Assembly: GCA_022539475.1 (NCBI GenBank)
Contig: VCMS01000001.1
Span: 186,001 to 250,000, forward strand
Source: Gracilaria domingensis
Lineage: Eukaryota > Rhodophyta > Florideophyceae > Gracilariales > Gracilariaceae
Length of the DNA stretch: 64,000 nt
Reading direction: 5' to 3'
The position numbers were made by a program, and so were the translations under genes. Numbering within the stretch: position 1 is the stretch's first letter; every line of letters starts with the position of its first letter. The notes under the pieces were generated by a model. It worked only from the letters and a program-made list of their open reading frames with translations, was not told the DNA's origin and ran no database searches. This document shows, one piece after another, positions 49,658-59,542 of this stretch.

Positions 49658-50086
49658 ATGCATGCAACATTCCGAGTGCTCCGAGCTGCTCAAGCAATGG
49701 CATCCCCAGATGCATCCCGTATTGTATCAGAAGCTGCAAAACGGGCTTCGCAGCGGCGAAAGAGACCGAGAGGTCTGCGCAAATACTCTGATCTGATCGT
49801 TGTTGGACTCGCCACAGTTGTGGCCGCTACGGCCGTCAAGAACAAGCATGCATATGAGGAGACTCGCGAGAAAATGGAATTGAGAATAGAACAACTTGAA
49901 GAGGAAAGAGACGTTGCTTTGACAGAAATTGATCGCACACAGCAAAGACTTTTGACCGCTGTGCAGGAAGGCGTGGATGTCGCAAGAAGAAACGGAGGAC
50001 AGGGGTTACATAACTGGATAAAGAGTGCGTTTAATGAGCCTTGTTTGCAAGAGGGAGAAACAAGGGAGAAACCAAGCGTTATTTGA
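49658..50086 (+). CDS. small single-pass membrane protein with coiled coil
   Basis: A 142-residue protein from the ATG at 49658 (the frame runs back to 49616 through GTG). The first 40 residues are basic with few acids and could target mitochondria or plastids. A membrane segment follows (LIVVGLATVVAATAV), then a charged helix predicted to form a coiled coil (REKMELRIEQLEEERDVALTEIDRTQQRLL). The C-terminal 30 residues are hydrophilic. I do not recognise the family. It is probably an organelle membrane protein, but location is inference. Confidence 0.6.
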   Translation: MHATFRVLRAAQAMASPDASRIVSEAAKRASQRRKRPRGLRKYSDLIVVGLATVVAATAVKNKHAYEETREKMELRIEQLEEERDVALTEIDRTQQRLLTAVQEGVDVARRNGGQGLHNWIKSAFNEPCLQEGETREKPSVI

Positions 50087-50431
50087 TCATGTTGTAATCG
50101 TTTCTAAAGGTATTGATATGCAACGTTGTGGGCATTCTGTACAATGTCACGAATGAATGCTGACTTTTCCCTGATGGACTCCGTCGACTAGAGAACTCAG
50201 CGAGAGCAGAAGACAAACACCACCTCTCAATACAGTTGCCACAATTTTGTCGGCGTCACCTATAAGTACTTCGACCGCTAGGTACAGGTAATGTCATGCG
50301 CCAAACATCGATTGCAACCAAATACAATGTCAGCCTGCACAGTTTTAAATCTTATAGTCATGAGCTCTATCTCTACGCAATCGCACGTTTAGAAACCTGT
50401 GGCACTAGGCGTCGCTTATTAGCTCTCTTTC
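50087..50431. other. convergent spacer
   Basis: 3' flanks of two small convergent genes. No feature recognised. Confidence 0.45.
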
Positions 50432-50827
50432 TCAGTCCCTCACTTCAGCTTCCTGTCTTTGCAGTTTAGCTTTTTGCCTTTCCCGTTCAGCTACTTTAGG
50501 GTGCCACATGACCCCTGGTAGTTTCACAGGATACCTCTTGTGTTTCTCATTAACATCAGGTTCGTCTTCCTTCCTTACATTGTCAAACATAACAGCTAGG
50601 GCATTCTTACTATGCTTTGCGTAGCGCTCCGCTTCCCAATTTTTCTTAAGATGTTGTTCCATTTCTTCTTTTGTTTGCTCCGAGGCGACATCAGTAGCGA
50701 TCTGCGATCCTTTGGCGAACAAATAACCACCGGCGACTGTCACCGCAGAGAAAGCCAGGAGAATTTTTGGATCGCGAGTTGCTCTTACAATAGCCCGCCA
50801 AGTAGCAGTCTCATAGAGGTATGCCAT
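50432..50827 (-). CDS. small conserved-looking protein with one N-terminal membrane segment
   Basis: A 131-residue protein with ATG at 50825-50827. It starts MAYLYETATWRAIVRATRDP, followed by a membrane segment (KILLAFSAVTVAGGYLFA) and a long charged C-terminal half rich in Lys and Glu (KHSKNALAVMF, YPVKLPGVMWHPK, ending in a helix with many Lys, Arg and Gln). The short aromatic N-terminus and a single anchor suggest a small organelle membrane protein. The order of features recalls uncharacterised plant and algal proteins, but I cannot name one. The gene is divergent from SLX1. Confidence 0.65.
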   Translation of the reverse strand: MAYLYETATWRAIVRATRDPKILLAFSAVTVAGGYLFAKGSQIATDVASEQTKEEMEQHLKKNWEAERYAKHSKNALAVMFDNVRKEDEPDVNEKHKRYPVKLPGVMWHPKVAERERQKAKLQRQEAEVRD

Positions 50828-51334
50828 TTCCCTCTGCCCACAGGATAAACTTTAGCTTTTTCCTTAAAGCTCTAGGATCTCAAAGTCACCTTGCGTGGCA
50901 GCGTTGATCTCATGACGAAGGGAAACAGGTGCGTTTGACCGTTCGTTCGAATCTGACGGCGTTGGAAAAGGATAAAAATTTAAATTCAAGTACGAACGCT
51001 TCGGGCTTTGTACAGGGGTACGTCTACGCTGAGCGTAGTACGCTCTACCATTTCCCTGGTCAATATGGTCGTCCAAAACGATATATACAAAACCGGGTTC
51101 AACTTGAACCTGGTTTAAACTAACCTGGTTCAACCCTTCAAGTGGTTCTGATAGGCATTGGTCCACAAACACGCTGGAAACATCTCGCACTAAATAGACT
51201 CACACTACAATCGAAGCAGTCGCTTCCCTAAACTGCTCAGCAGCTTGACAAATTCCCGCTTGTTAAACATTATCGCCTGCCGTGGCTCCTCTAATTCTGG
51301 ACTATTCAGCACATTCTATCTCACATAAAGGGAT
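50828..51334. other. divergent promoter region with short repeats
   Basis: Contains AACCTGGTT twice and a GGTTCAA/TTGAACC dyad (about 51080-51132). No gene supported. Confidence 0.5.
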
Positions 51335-52177
51335 ATGGGGGACCACCGACTGGAGAGATATATCAATGAAGATTCCGTAGCCTCTTCGTTACCGTCTCAG
51401 GATCAGTTGCCCACTCAAGACGGCCCTCCCCGACTTCTAGCTTGTTACCTTCTTGTCTCTCTCTCCCCAAAACGCGGTTCGAAGAATCGCACATATATTG
51501 GATTTACAGTGGACCCAGCCCGTCGAATTCGTCAACACAACGGTGAAGTGATAGCGGGCGCACGTCGAACATCACGTCATCGACCATGGGAAATGGTGGC
51601 CGTAGTGCATGGTTTCTCCTCAAAAACGCAAGCATTGCAGTTTGAATGGGCATGGCAGAACCCAGAAAAATGTATCCCTTTGAAATGGCACAAAGACCGA
51701 TCAGACGCCCTGCCCGCACCTGAAAAGGGAAGATTTACCCCCAGTGGCTGTTTACGAAGCCTTGCCGCGCTACTTAGCGTTCCGCCCTGGTCACATTGTC
51801 CGCTTACTCCGACAATAACAGCCAAGAGGGAGGATTGGAGCAAATGGAATATCGATAAGATTACATTCCCAGCACATAAACAAGTGGAATTCGGAACCCT
51901 CACAGAGTTTCGAAGCGGACCATATAACTATCGGCGAGACTGCAAAACACTCCCGAATCAGGGTCCATGTATAGTTTGTTCGAAAATAACTCTGGGCAGG
52001 GCTCGGACCTTTTGCGCCGCCTGTGGAGCAATGAGCCATTTGTCTTGCATGGCCAGGTGTTCGTCTGGGCCAAAAGGCAAAATGCTTCCCGACTGCGTAA
52101 CATGTCCATCCTGCAAGAGCGGGATACATTGGTCTCTTTTCGTAAGAATGTGTCGAGCCCTTGAAGAATGGGACTGA
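51335..52177 (+). CDS. SLX1: SLX1-type structure-specific endonuclease subunit
   Basis: A 280-residue protein with an ATG at 51335. It is the catalytic subunit that, with SLX4, cuts branched DNA such as Holliday junctions and flaps. GIY-YIG nuclease domain (about 30-115): YLLVS stands for the GIY strand, TYIGFT for [15 protein letters not shown] carries the catalytic Arg, and QFEWAWQNP the metal-binding Glu. C-terminal RING-like zinc domain: [16 protein letters not shown] and [13 protein letters not shown]. The gene is convergent with the RFC gene; the two stops are 122 bp apart. No intron. Confidence 0.93.
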   Translation: MGDHRLERYINEDSVASSLPSQDQLPTQDGPPRLLACYLLVSLSPKRGSKNRTYIGFTVDPARRIRQHNGEVIAGARRTSRHRPWEMVAVVHGFSSKTQALQFEWAWQNPEKCIPLKWHKDRSDALPAPEKGRFTPSGCLRSLAALLSVPPWSHCPLTPTITAKREDWSKWNIDKITFPAHKQVEFGTLTEFRSGPYNYRRDCKTLPNQGPCIVCSKITLGRARTFCAACGAMSHLSCMARCSSGPKGKMLPDCVTCPSCKSGIHWSLFVRMCRALEEWD

Positions 52178-52299
52178 GGAATGATGTGTAACAGCAGCGT
52201 AGGAGAAGCATACGTTTGCTCACCGAGGAGAAACCTGTAAACTTTTGATAACTTTTGATACTCAAGCGTTTGATATATCACTTAAGTCACATTGTGATA

Positions 52300-53370
52300 T
52301 CAGCAAACCATTTTGTCCATCGAAATCGCCTGACCAAGTTTAAAACATCCAACCAGTGCTGCAAGGTTTAACTTGTCATTTCCTCCAACAGCAAGCCGTA
52401 CCTCAATTTCAGCAAGCCGTTCAAAAACATACATCTTCCCTTCACCCCTCATTTTAGAGTTCGCAACATGAGGAAAAATCTCCGTGATAATATCCAGAAG
52501 CGCCAGACCTTTAACCCTTCTCAGTTGATCCAACTGTTTGCAGCACGTCCCATAGTCCTCGTCCATCAAAAGCCTTAAAATGTCGGTGATGTCTGCCGGA
52601 TGTGGAGCTCCTGTATTCGCATAGACCGCATCGCCAGTGACCTTACCTCCTGTAGCAGAAGCGGCCATATGTGAACTTTGCAGGACGTTCAGGATACGCC
52701 TCATATCACCGTTGCCAAGTTCAAGTAGAGCTTCTAAGCCTTCTTCTGTTAGAGGAACATTCTCTTTGTCTGCAATTTCACGTACGCGACTTCGCACATC
52801 GTCTCGTGGAAGCGGGCCGAAACGAAACTTGGTACAGCGACTCTGCAAAGCCGGAATAATCTTGTTGACGTAATTACATATGATACAAAAGCGTGTGCTT
52901 GCGGAAAACTTTTCAACCACCCTTCGAAGAGCCATCTGAGCGGCACTTGTCATAGCATCAGCTTCATCCAGAACGACCAACTTGACGCCCGAAGAGAACA
53001 TTCGACGTGTAGAAGCAAAACTCTTGATTTGATCGCGAACAACCAATATACCTCGATCATCGGAGGCATTGAGCTCAAGAATCATGTTCTTGTACGACGG
53101 ACCGTACACTTCTTTCGCGCAAGCGAGAATGGTGGAGGTTTTCCCCGTTCCAGGCGGACCGCAAAACAGTAGATGAGGGAGCCGATTTTTTGAAATAAGA
53201 GCCTTCAAGGTGCTGATGATCTGCTGGTGGGACAGCAAGTCCGAGAGTGTTTCTGGACGATACTTTTCTACCCACATGAGCGATTGGGTGGACTTGGTCT
53301 TCGAGGGGTTCTCCGACACGTTGGAGGTTGGTTTGCCCGGCTCAACCTCCATGATTTCCGGATCTTCCAT
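52300..53370 (-). CDS. replication factor C small subunit (RFC5 / yeast Rfc3 type)
   Basis: A 356-residue AAA+ ATPase, one of the four small subunits of the clamp loader that opens PCNA rings. ATG at 53368-53370. Marks: WVEKYRPETLSDLLSHQQII, Walker A CGPPGTGKTST, LNASDDRGILVVRDQIK, Walker B LVVLDEADAM, sensor 1 region FCIICNYVNKIIPALQSRCTKFRF with the SRC Arg-finger motif, and GDMRRILNVLQ. The LNASDDRGI and CNYVNKIIPALQSRC wording points to the RFC5/Rfc3 member. A 30-residue hydrophilic N-terminus precedes the fold. No intron. Confidence 0.94.
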   Translation of the reverse strand: MEDPEIMEVEPGKPTSNVSENPSKTKSTQSLMWVEKYRPETLSDLLSHQQIISTLKALISKNRLPHLLFCGPPGTGKTSTILACAKEVYGPSYKNMILELNASDDRGILVVRDQIKSFASTRRMFSSGVKLVVLDEADAMTSAAQMALRRVVEKFSASTRFCIICNYVNKIIPALQSRCTKFRFGPLPRDDVRSRVREIADKENVPLTEEGLEALLELGNGDMRRILNVLQSSHMAASATGGKVTGDAVYANTGAPHPADITDILRLLMDEDYGTCCKQLDQLRRVKGLALLDIITEIFPHVANSKMRGEGKMYVFERLAEIEVRLAVGGNDKLNLAALVGCFKLGQAISMDKMVC

Positions 53371-53929
53371 GCTGGGAAACGTTTAGCGACGGAGAGAGGG
53401 TGTTGGAGGAAGTTGAGGGGCTTGCTGAGGGAGGTGAAGGTGAAATGGACAAGCCTGTACCGTTGTACGCCTGTCCAGTGGGGTTGACACCGTACAGGGC
53501 TACGATAGTGCTACTGTTTCGGTTGCAGAGGGCTTCTCCCGCCAAAAAGCTGGAGTGTGGAGCGAATTTGGCAGTACTGTAAGTATGGCAGGGTACAGAG
53601 GCGTACAGCAATGAAGTTTTGCGGCAATATAGCAGATAATTTGGGGTGGTCATTAGAGGCTCGGAATTCGAGCTTGGTAGGGGAAGTGCTCTTCGCCTGG
53701 AACAGCCACACTGCAATTGGCGAACGTTGCACCACGGCGAACTCTCCGATGCATCAACCGTTCTCAGAACCATTCAAAGCGTCTGGCCGCTGTCGCAGAG
53801 CGCCGTAAACAACGCTGTCACCGTAAGTGCAAGCGCGCGTGCGTCGAGCTCGTGCGCACCGTCGCTCTCTTTGCTCGCCGTCGGTAGCGCGCCACAGCCG
53901 ATGCGCTGCGCGTTGCACGCTTCGCAGCC
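53371..53929. other. divergent promoter region
   Basis: Between the RFC gene (minus) and F-box copy 2 (plus). Open frames here overlap on both strands. No gene supported. Confidence 0.5.
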
Positions 53930-54574
53930 ATGGACCTCATGGATATTGAGCGCCATTACACCATCGACAATCTACCAGACTGCGTCATGCGCCAGATTTT
54001 CACATATCTCACGCCAGAAGAGCTCGAAATCAGTAGACAGGTGTGTACAAGATGGAACGCGAACGCAGCACACCACAGTCTGTGGCGCAACCATTGTTTC
54101 AGGCACTCGCCCAGTCTGCGAACAGAGCGGACAGCATGGCCTGTTCTGGCGTGCTGCGAGCCTGCTTACCCCATCCCGTGGCGTCATGTGTTCCGAACGC
54201 TGCAGAACCGACCGAGATGGATTGTTCCATTGCACAAGTCGGGGCGCTTTTTGTGCAACATGATTGTGCACCTGATTCAGGGGCCTTACGCCGAGGTTCC
54301 GGAGGTTCTGATGGTGAAACGCAGGCTTGACATGATGCATCTGCCGTTGTTTCTCAGCGGTACATGCACTTATTTTTACTTGGAGCCGCTTGATGAAGCG
54401 GACAACGGGCCCTACGAAGATTTTGTGCAGTATCTGTTAAAGAGAGACAGGGCCGGTTTGGTACTGCTGCCCAAGAGCAAAGTGATGCTGATCCCACCGT
54501 GTAGAGTTCTGCGGCAGAGAGTGAATTACTCGGGCGAACGTATGATTGGAGTTGTTCAGAGTATGCGCGTCTAG
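53930..54574 (+). CDS. F-box protein with C-terminal SPOC-like domain (copy 2, short form)
   Basis: A 214-residue protein from the ATG at 53930. It lacks the long N-terminal region of the other two copies and goes straight into an F-box (13-57: IDNLPDCVMRQIFTYLTPEE, SRQVCTRWNANAA, LWRNHC). After about 35 residues comes the SPOC-like domain (94-214: RWIVPLHKSGRFLCNMIVHL, VPEVLMVKRRLDMMHLPLFL, CTYFYLEPLDEADNGPYEDF, KVMLIPPCRVL, RMIGVVQS). The basic pair KRR stands where SHARP uses arginines to hold phosphoserine. It may be a divergent paralogue. It is on the same strand as the copy about 1.2 kb downstream. Confidence 0.82.
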   Translation: MDLMDIERHYTIDNLPDCVMRQIFTYLTPEELEISRQVCTRWNANAAHHSLWRNHCFRHSPSLRTERTAWPVLACCEPAYPIPWRHVFRTLQNRPRWIVPLHKSGRFLCNMIVHLIQGPYAEVPEVLMVKRRLDMMHLPLFLSGTCTYFYLEPLDEADNGPYEDFVQYLLKRDRAGLVLLPKSKVMLIPPCRVLRQRVNYSGERMIGVVQSMRV

Positions 54575-55827
54575 GTGTGATGGTGTGCGTTTGTACTCAC
54601 GGAAGGACTGCGCCCCCTTATGAGGGGTGCAAACTGAATGCGCACGCTGGAAGTTGTCTACTAACTGAGAAGGCTGTCAGCGAGAGCATCGCAGCGCGTT
54701 TGATGGCTCGGTGCTTGTGATCCATAAGCGGAGATTGTACTAGTGCATTAGAGCTTGTTTGCGCGGCTGCAGCCGTTGAAGGGAGGAGACGAGCACGCCA
54801 AGAAAGGGCTCCATCGATAGCCGGAAACGGCACGCAGCCGCTTGTACCTTTTTGTGTAGAGTAACGACGATATTTTTGAAACGATGACAAGAAGTTATGT
54901 ACGATGCACTGTATCGGGTGTCCCTAGCCCCAGCACAGTCTCGCCGTCTGCACACACGTTGGACGCAACGGAAGACGTGGTCGAGCATGACCACGCGGCG
55001 GCGTGCGACATGAAACGGATCAGCGCGCTCACGAGCGATGACGCGCTGCCGTTTTCAATTTTGAAAGTTTGGCCGGATTCAGCAGCCGCAACGTGGACGC
55101 GCGCGTGGCGGTTTACACCGCAATCAGGACAGCCTGTCGGCGCGCCTCGCGCGGGCGCGCGCCACACGCGCCCGCCCACCGCCGCCCACACAACGCGCAC
55201 GCGTCCGCGCGCGTTCGCGCCGCGCCGACAAAGCACACAACCCTGCGCCGCCGAGCCCCCCCCCTTCCCCGCCCGCGCCGCCCGTTCCCAGCCAGCGTCG
55301 CCCGCCTCGCCCCCGAGAGTGTGCTTCTTCGTGCGCCCGCCCTGCCTGTCTTGCGTTGCGCGCGTGCAAAACCCTTCGTCGCCCGCACCGCTTTGCGCTT
55401 GCGTTGGCGCGCCGTCGCGTGTGTGTGCGCCGCCTTCCGTTGACGCGCTTCCTTACCTTCGTTGCGCCCGCGAGCGGCAGCACGTTGCACCCCCACCCTC
55501 CGCCACCCCCTTCACCCCCAGCCTTCCTCCTCCATCACACCCCCCCCCTACACCCCCGCCCCTCCCCCACAGCCCTCGCACCGCGCCTTCTACCCGCGTG
55601 CGCGCCTCGACTGTGTCCTTGTCATACCGTTGCACTCCGTGTGGGCGTGTGTGTTGTTTGTGTGTGTGCGCGCAGCCGTGCAAATCAATTTCCTTTTTGG
55701 GCGCCCTTGGCACGCGCGTTGGCCTTTAGCTTCCATTTCGTGTCGTCCCATTCGTACGTGCTTTGCTTGACGCCTTCATTTCATCATCACCATCTTCCCA
55801 TTGCCGCCTTGTCGCGGTCATGTACTA
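54575..55827. other. GC-rich spacer and promoter of F-box copy 3
   Basis: Strongly CpG- and C-rich DNA, especially 55130-55720, with long overlapping open frames in all six frames (up to 281 codons) that read as Pro/Arg/Ala compositional noise. No gene supported. Confidence 0.55.
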
Positions 55828-57258
55828 ATGAGGCTTGGAAACTCGTCTGATCACGCCCACTATCCATCCCGTCTTCGACTTGACCACCCACAGCAAATTC
55901 ACTCGCTTCCACGTCGCTCGCTCCCATCCCTTCACCCCCGCCCCTCTTCAACGCTCCTCCCCCGCTACCCTTCCCCGCTTGTCGCTTCCCCACCCCCACA
56001 CCTCTCCGCTCAACCGCGCCCGTCCGCCTCGCGTAAGCGACCCGCCTCTCTCATGTTCAACTTCTCCAAGCCTGCCTCCCGCCCGCGAGCAGCCTCGGAG
56101 CAGCCAATACAAGTGCTCACCGACTTGGACAATCACCACCGCCCAGACCACTCGCAACTGCCGTATCCTCGTGACCACCGCTCGCAACTGCAACAGCGAC
56201 ATCTTCCCCTTCACCAGTGCACCGACGTTGTGCACCACTCGCATGATCTGCGTGACGACGACGATGCCGCTTCACACCTCTTTCCTTTCCACGAACCACT
56301 GCTTGGAAGCCCTAGCACCGCCGCTAAACGCATGAGGTCGTGTGCCGACTCCGACACGGGAAGCTCCAGCTGCAGAGACTTCGACGAGCCTGAAGTTGTC
56401 GCGCCTGACTCCGTCCCCGCTTTGGTCAATGACGTCAAACGTATGCTGGACTATGTTTCGAGCAAGCCCTCGCTGCAGAGTGGCTCCGCCAGTTTCCTAC
56501 GCGACTATCTGCGCACAATGCTCATGCAGAATGCACACTCCGCATCGGAGGCCATTCAGGCAGCGAGTAAGGCTCACCGAGCTGAAGTTATTGCCGGCCG
56601 TCGGAAATCGAGAGAGCCCTTCAATAAGATTCCGGATGAGATTGCAAAGCACGTGTTTGCCTTTCTTGGTGGTAGAGACCTTGCGCGTGCGCGCGAAGTT
56701 TGTAAGAGGTGGAATGACTTTGCAAGTGAAGAGCGTCTTTGGAAGAGACTATGCACCCAGAATTGGAGCTCATTAGAAACAGACCAAGCTCTGTGGCGCA
56801 TTCTGGATAAGAACATTACCATGGGAGATCCCAACTGCTGGCGCAACATCTTTCCAAAGATTGAGAAGACTCCGAAATGGACATGTCGCCTTCAAAAGAC
56901 GGGCCGCTTCATTTGTAACTTGATTGCACATCAAATCTCTGGTACTCCCATTGGCGATGTCGGTTTGCCGAATGTTTTGGTTGTGGAACGAAGGTTTAAT
57001 ATCGTCCATCTACAGACCTTCATACTCAATGATGCTTCTGTTCTTTACTTTGAACCAGAATCAGAAGAGGACCGTCATGGCTTTGACGAATTCATTGAGT
57101 ATCTCAACAAGAGAACACGTGCTGGACTTGCATTAGAGGAGCAACGGAGGTTCATCTTCATTCCGCCATGTGACTATACCCGTACGCAGATAGATTACCA
57201 TGGGCGCAGTCTTCTTGGTGTCGTACAAAACGCCTACAACCCACTTGGACCTTTATGA
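55828..57258 (+). CDS. F-box protein with C-terminal SPOC-like domain (copy 3)
   Basis: A 476-residue protein from the ATG at 55828 (the frame opens at 55801 through TTG). The N-terminal 150 residues are Pro/His/Ser-rich and include SRKRPAS, matching RKRPAS of copy 1 and a likely nuclear signal. A helical region with DSVPALVNDVKRMLDYVS and SASFLRDYLRTMLMQN, shared with copy 1, comes next. It is followed by an F-box (about 267-312: FNKIPDEIAKHVFAFLGG, REVCKRWNDFAS) and a SPOC-like domain (about 351-476: PKWTCRLQKTGRFICNL, LPNVLVVERRFNIVHLQ, VLYFEPESEEDRHGFDEF, RFIFIPPCDYT, LLGVVQN). The start is uncertain because the N-terminus is low-complexity and GC-rich; initiation further downstream (MFNFSKP) is possible. 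Confidence 0.84.
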   Translation: MRLGNSSDHAHYPSRLRLDHPQQIHSLPRRSLPSLHPRPSSTLLPRYPSPLVASPPPHLSAQPRPSASRKRPASLMFNFSKPASRPRAASEQPIQVLTDLDNHHRPDHSQLPYPRDHRSQLQQRHLPLHQCTDVVHHSHDLRDDDDAASHLFPFHEPLLGSPSTAAKRMRSCADSDTGSSSCRDFDEPEVVAPDSVPALVNDVKRMLDYVSSKPSLQSGSASFLRDYLRTMLMQNAHSASEAIQAASKAHRAEVIAGRRKSREPFNKIPDEIAKHVFAFLGGRDLARAREVCKRWNDFASEERLWKRLCTQNWSSLETDQALWRILDKNITMGDPNCWRNIFPKIEKTPKWTCRLQKTGRFICNLIAHQISGTPIGDVGLPNVLVVERRFNIVHLQTFILNDASVLYFEPESEEDRHGFDEFIEYLNKRTRAGLALEEQRRFIFIPPCDYTRTQIDYHGRSLLGVVQNAYNPLGPL

Positions 57259-58509
57259 ATATCGCTCGCAGTACGTGTTCTTGTGTGGAGTATTGTATTC
57301 AACGAAAGTCCGTAGATTACCTATTGCAGCAGTCATACCCTTGTAGCGTCGAGATTAAAAGGAAACATTTAAGAGTTCACCTGAAGCTTTGTCTCTATCG
57401 CTGATATGATTTGCCGCGTCATGAGCTGCCTTTGCAGGTAGATTTGAGAAATATCAACTAATGTTTCACAAGAGAGTAAATGCCTTGAGCGTGCTGTTGT
57501 GAAGGAAACACAGTCTTCGTGCACCGCGCTGTCTTAACTGGGAGACAGAACCCCCCTTTCTAAACGTTCCGTGTTGCAAAAACATTGTTCGTCCAGGACA
57601 TCATTTTCTAATGACAGGACGTGGCTGATCGCTGACGTAATTGTAATTGTGCTTTGAAGACTATATCTTTGATACTTTTGATCTTCGTCCGGATCCTCCT
57701 AGGACAAACCATATGCCGAGTGCGAGGAAAATTTTCAGAGTGCATCCTCAATCTAAGCGACGCGTTGCCAAAGGCATAAACTAATGTTTCACATGCTTCA
57801 TATTGCTGTATTGTATGTATAATTTACTTTGCTGGGTTCATGCGTTAGACGTCTGTTTTATGATTTCATGAGTCTCCTCAAGGTATTCAAAGAAGATGAC
57901 GTTCAACACAAGTTATGACACAACATATAAAACAGCTTCAGCAATATGAACCTAAGTAATGCTCGAACGAACAAAGCGTCACTTCCCATTTTCTGTTCCA
58001 CGTCCACTGACTGTTGCATTTGGGCACCTTGATACACAGCTTGTATTTAGAGGATGAAAAGAGATGCGATCTCCTATAATGAAAAGCAAGAAAGCCCTTA
58101 CGCCTGGTCAAATTCTTCGCATTTCCCGCGAAGCACACTAAGCTGTATCGATCTTTGTTTCAGCAGTTTGGCCGAGGTCGTGTCACGTTTAATAGATTTA
58201 TTTAGGACCTGCATTCACCTGTCTGTCACAGAAAACTGCAGGAGAATATCAGAGACTGAATAATGCAGGGGTAACCAAAAATCTTGTTCGTCGCCAGAAT
58301 ATGAACTTGAAATCAATCGGATGGTTGACTCGTGGTGCACGGCGTTGTTCTTGCAAGCACGTCAGGAGCTATGACCACGCACCACAATACAAGCGAGTGA
58401 GGATTTGAGTGGCCGTGATTACACAAGAACGATGCAAGTATTGCTCGAAGAGTGATAGAGATTCGGAACACCTAGGACTGGCTTGAGAACCTCCCTCCTT
58501 CTGATGAAA
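57259..58509. other. gene-poor spacer
   Basis: 1.25 kb of AT-richer DNA with no supported gene; the longest frames are under 70 codons. Confidence 0.55.
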
Positions 58510-59029
58510 CTAGACTTTTCGGAAATCCTCCTCCCTGTCAAACCCGAGAAGACTACATTTTCCAGCTTTTATAAGAGCAAAGTGCAGTCCCCCTTCTCGA
58601 GCATACTGAAGCGTCTCTGTGGCACCACCTAAGAAAGACTGATTAAGAAAGACTCTGGGAACTGTTGAGGCGCCTGTCATTTTCATCAACACAGATTGAA
58701 CTTCTTTTGCGACTTCCGGAGGTATACTTCCGTCGTCTAGTTCAACAACAGCAGGTTTCGGGACGCTACATCCCTTTTGTGCCAGCCGCCGCGTCTCGGT
58801 CCACAGTGTTCGCTTGGTTGCGTCACAGTATCCGCAGTTTCTCTTGCTAAATATCTGCGTATCCATCCATAATAATATAATCATTATAGCTCACAAAAGT
58901 TAGTTTGCGTCATGGCAGGGTTTCCAAAAAGGAGAGGGCTTTACGTACAACAACATTATTGCCGTGAATTGTTTCTCGAACAAGATCTTCAGCAAGAGCT
59001 TCCGGGGACTTCGACGAGAAATTTCCCAT
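58510..59029 (-). CDS. glutaredoxin, two exons, with a predicted N-myristoylation signal
   Basis: A 141-residue dithiol oxidoreductase that uses glutathione. Exon 1 runs 59029-58949 (27 codons); an intron with GTACGT donor and GCAG acceptor occupies 58948-58855 (94 nt); exon 2 runs 58854-58510. The join is phase 0 and restores the family's first strand (NNVV followed by IFSKRNCGYC). Marks: active site CGYC, TVPRVFLN with the cis-proline, and FLGGATET for glutathione binding. The usual second residue is Pro (CPYC), and here it is Gly. The first residues, MGNFSS, fit an N-myristoylation signal, which would tether the protein to membranes. A single-exon reading from the ATG at 58882-58884 would lose the first strand and is less likely. 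Splicing is inferred, not shown. Confidence 0.88.
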
Positions 59030-59542
59030 CTGTAACGAGGAAAAGAGGGTTCTCTTCTCGAGAAAAAAACAACCTTTTGGGGTCACTATCTCTTCTCCCT
59101 TGCCATGTAAGGAATGAAATCCAACTTCTTGAAGAACACTTAGCCTTCTACTGCTTATAAATGGTCAGAAATTCTCTCCACTAATCCGTACTAGTGAGGA
59201 TAGAGTAACAACGGGTACCCACATTGGCTCAGATATGGGTAAACCTGCAACAGGTCGCAATTGTCGTCGCGGCATCCAACAAAATTGTGACAAGTGTACT
59301 CATTAGATCAGCGACAAGTCGCCGACAAACACAAGATAAATGTGAGTACACGTACAGATATAGACAGGACAGGAGACCTAGCAAGAAAAGTCAAGAGGTA
59401 CAGTAGCATTCGTTCGTTTGTCCAGGCAGATGCAAGAACGTTCTGGAACCAGAAGGTGCAAAGGGTAGAGCACGGCGTGAAGTAGGTAATCTCCCGAACA
59501 CGGCTGTTCTCGACAACGTGAATGGAGAAGCATCTAAGAATG
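59030..59542. other. spacer
   Basis: Upstream region of the glutaredoxin gene and 3' flank of the Sel1-repeat gene. No gene supported. Confidence 0.45.

Noticed and set aside
54884-55850. Several 120-280-codon frames upstream of F-box copy 3
   Set aside because: Cytosine-rich promoter DNA open in all frames; no motif and no ATG in good context.
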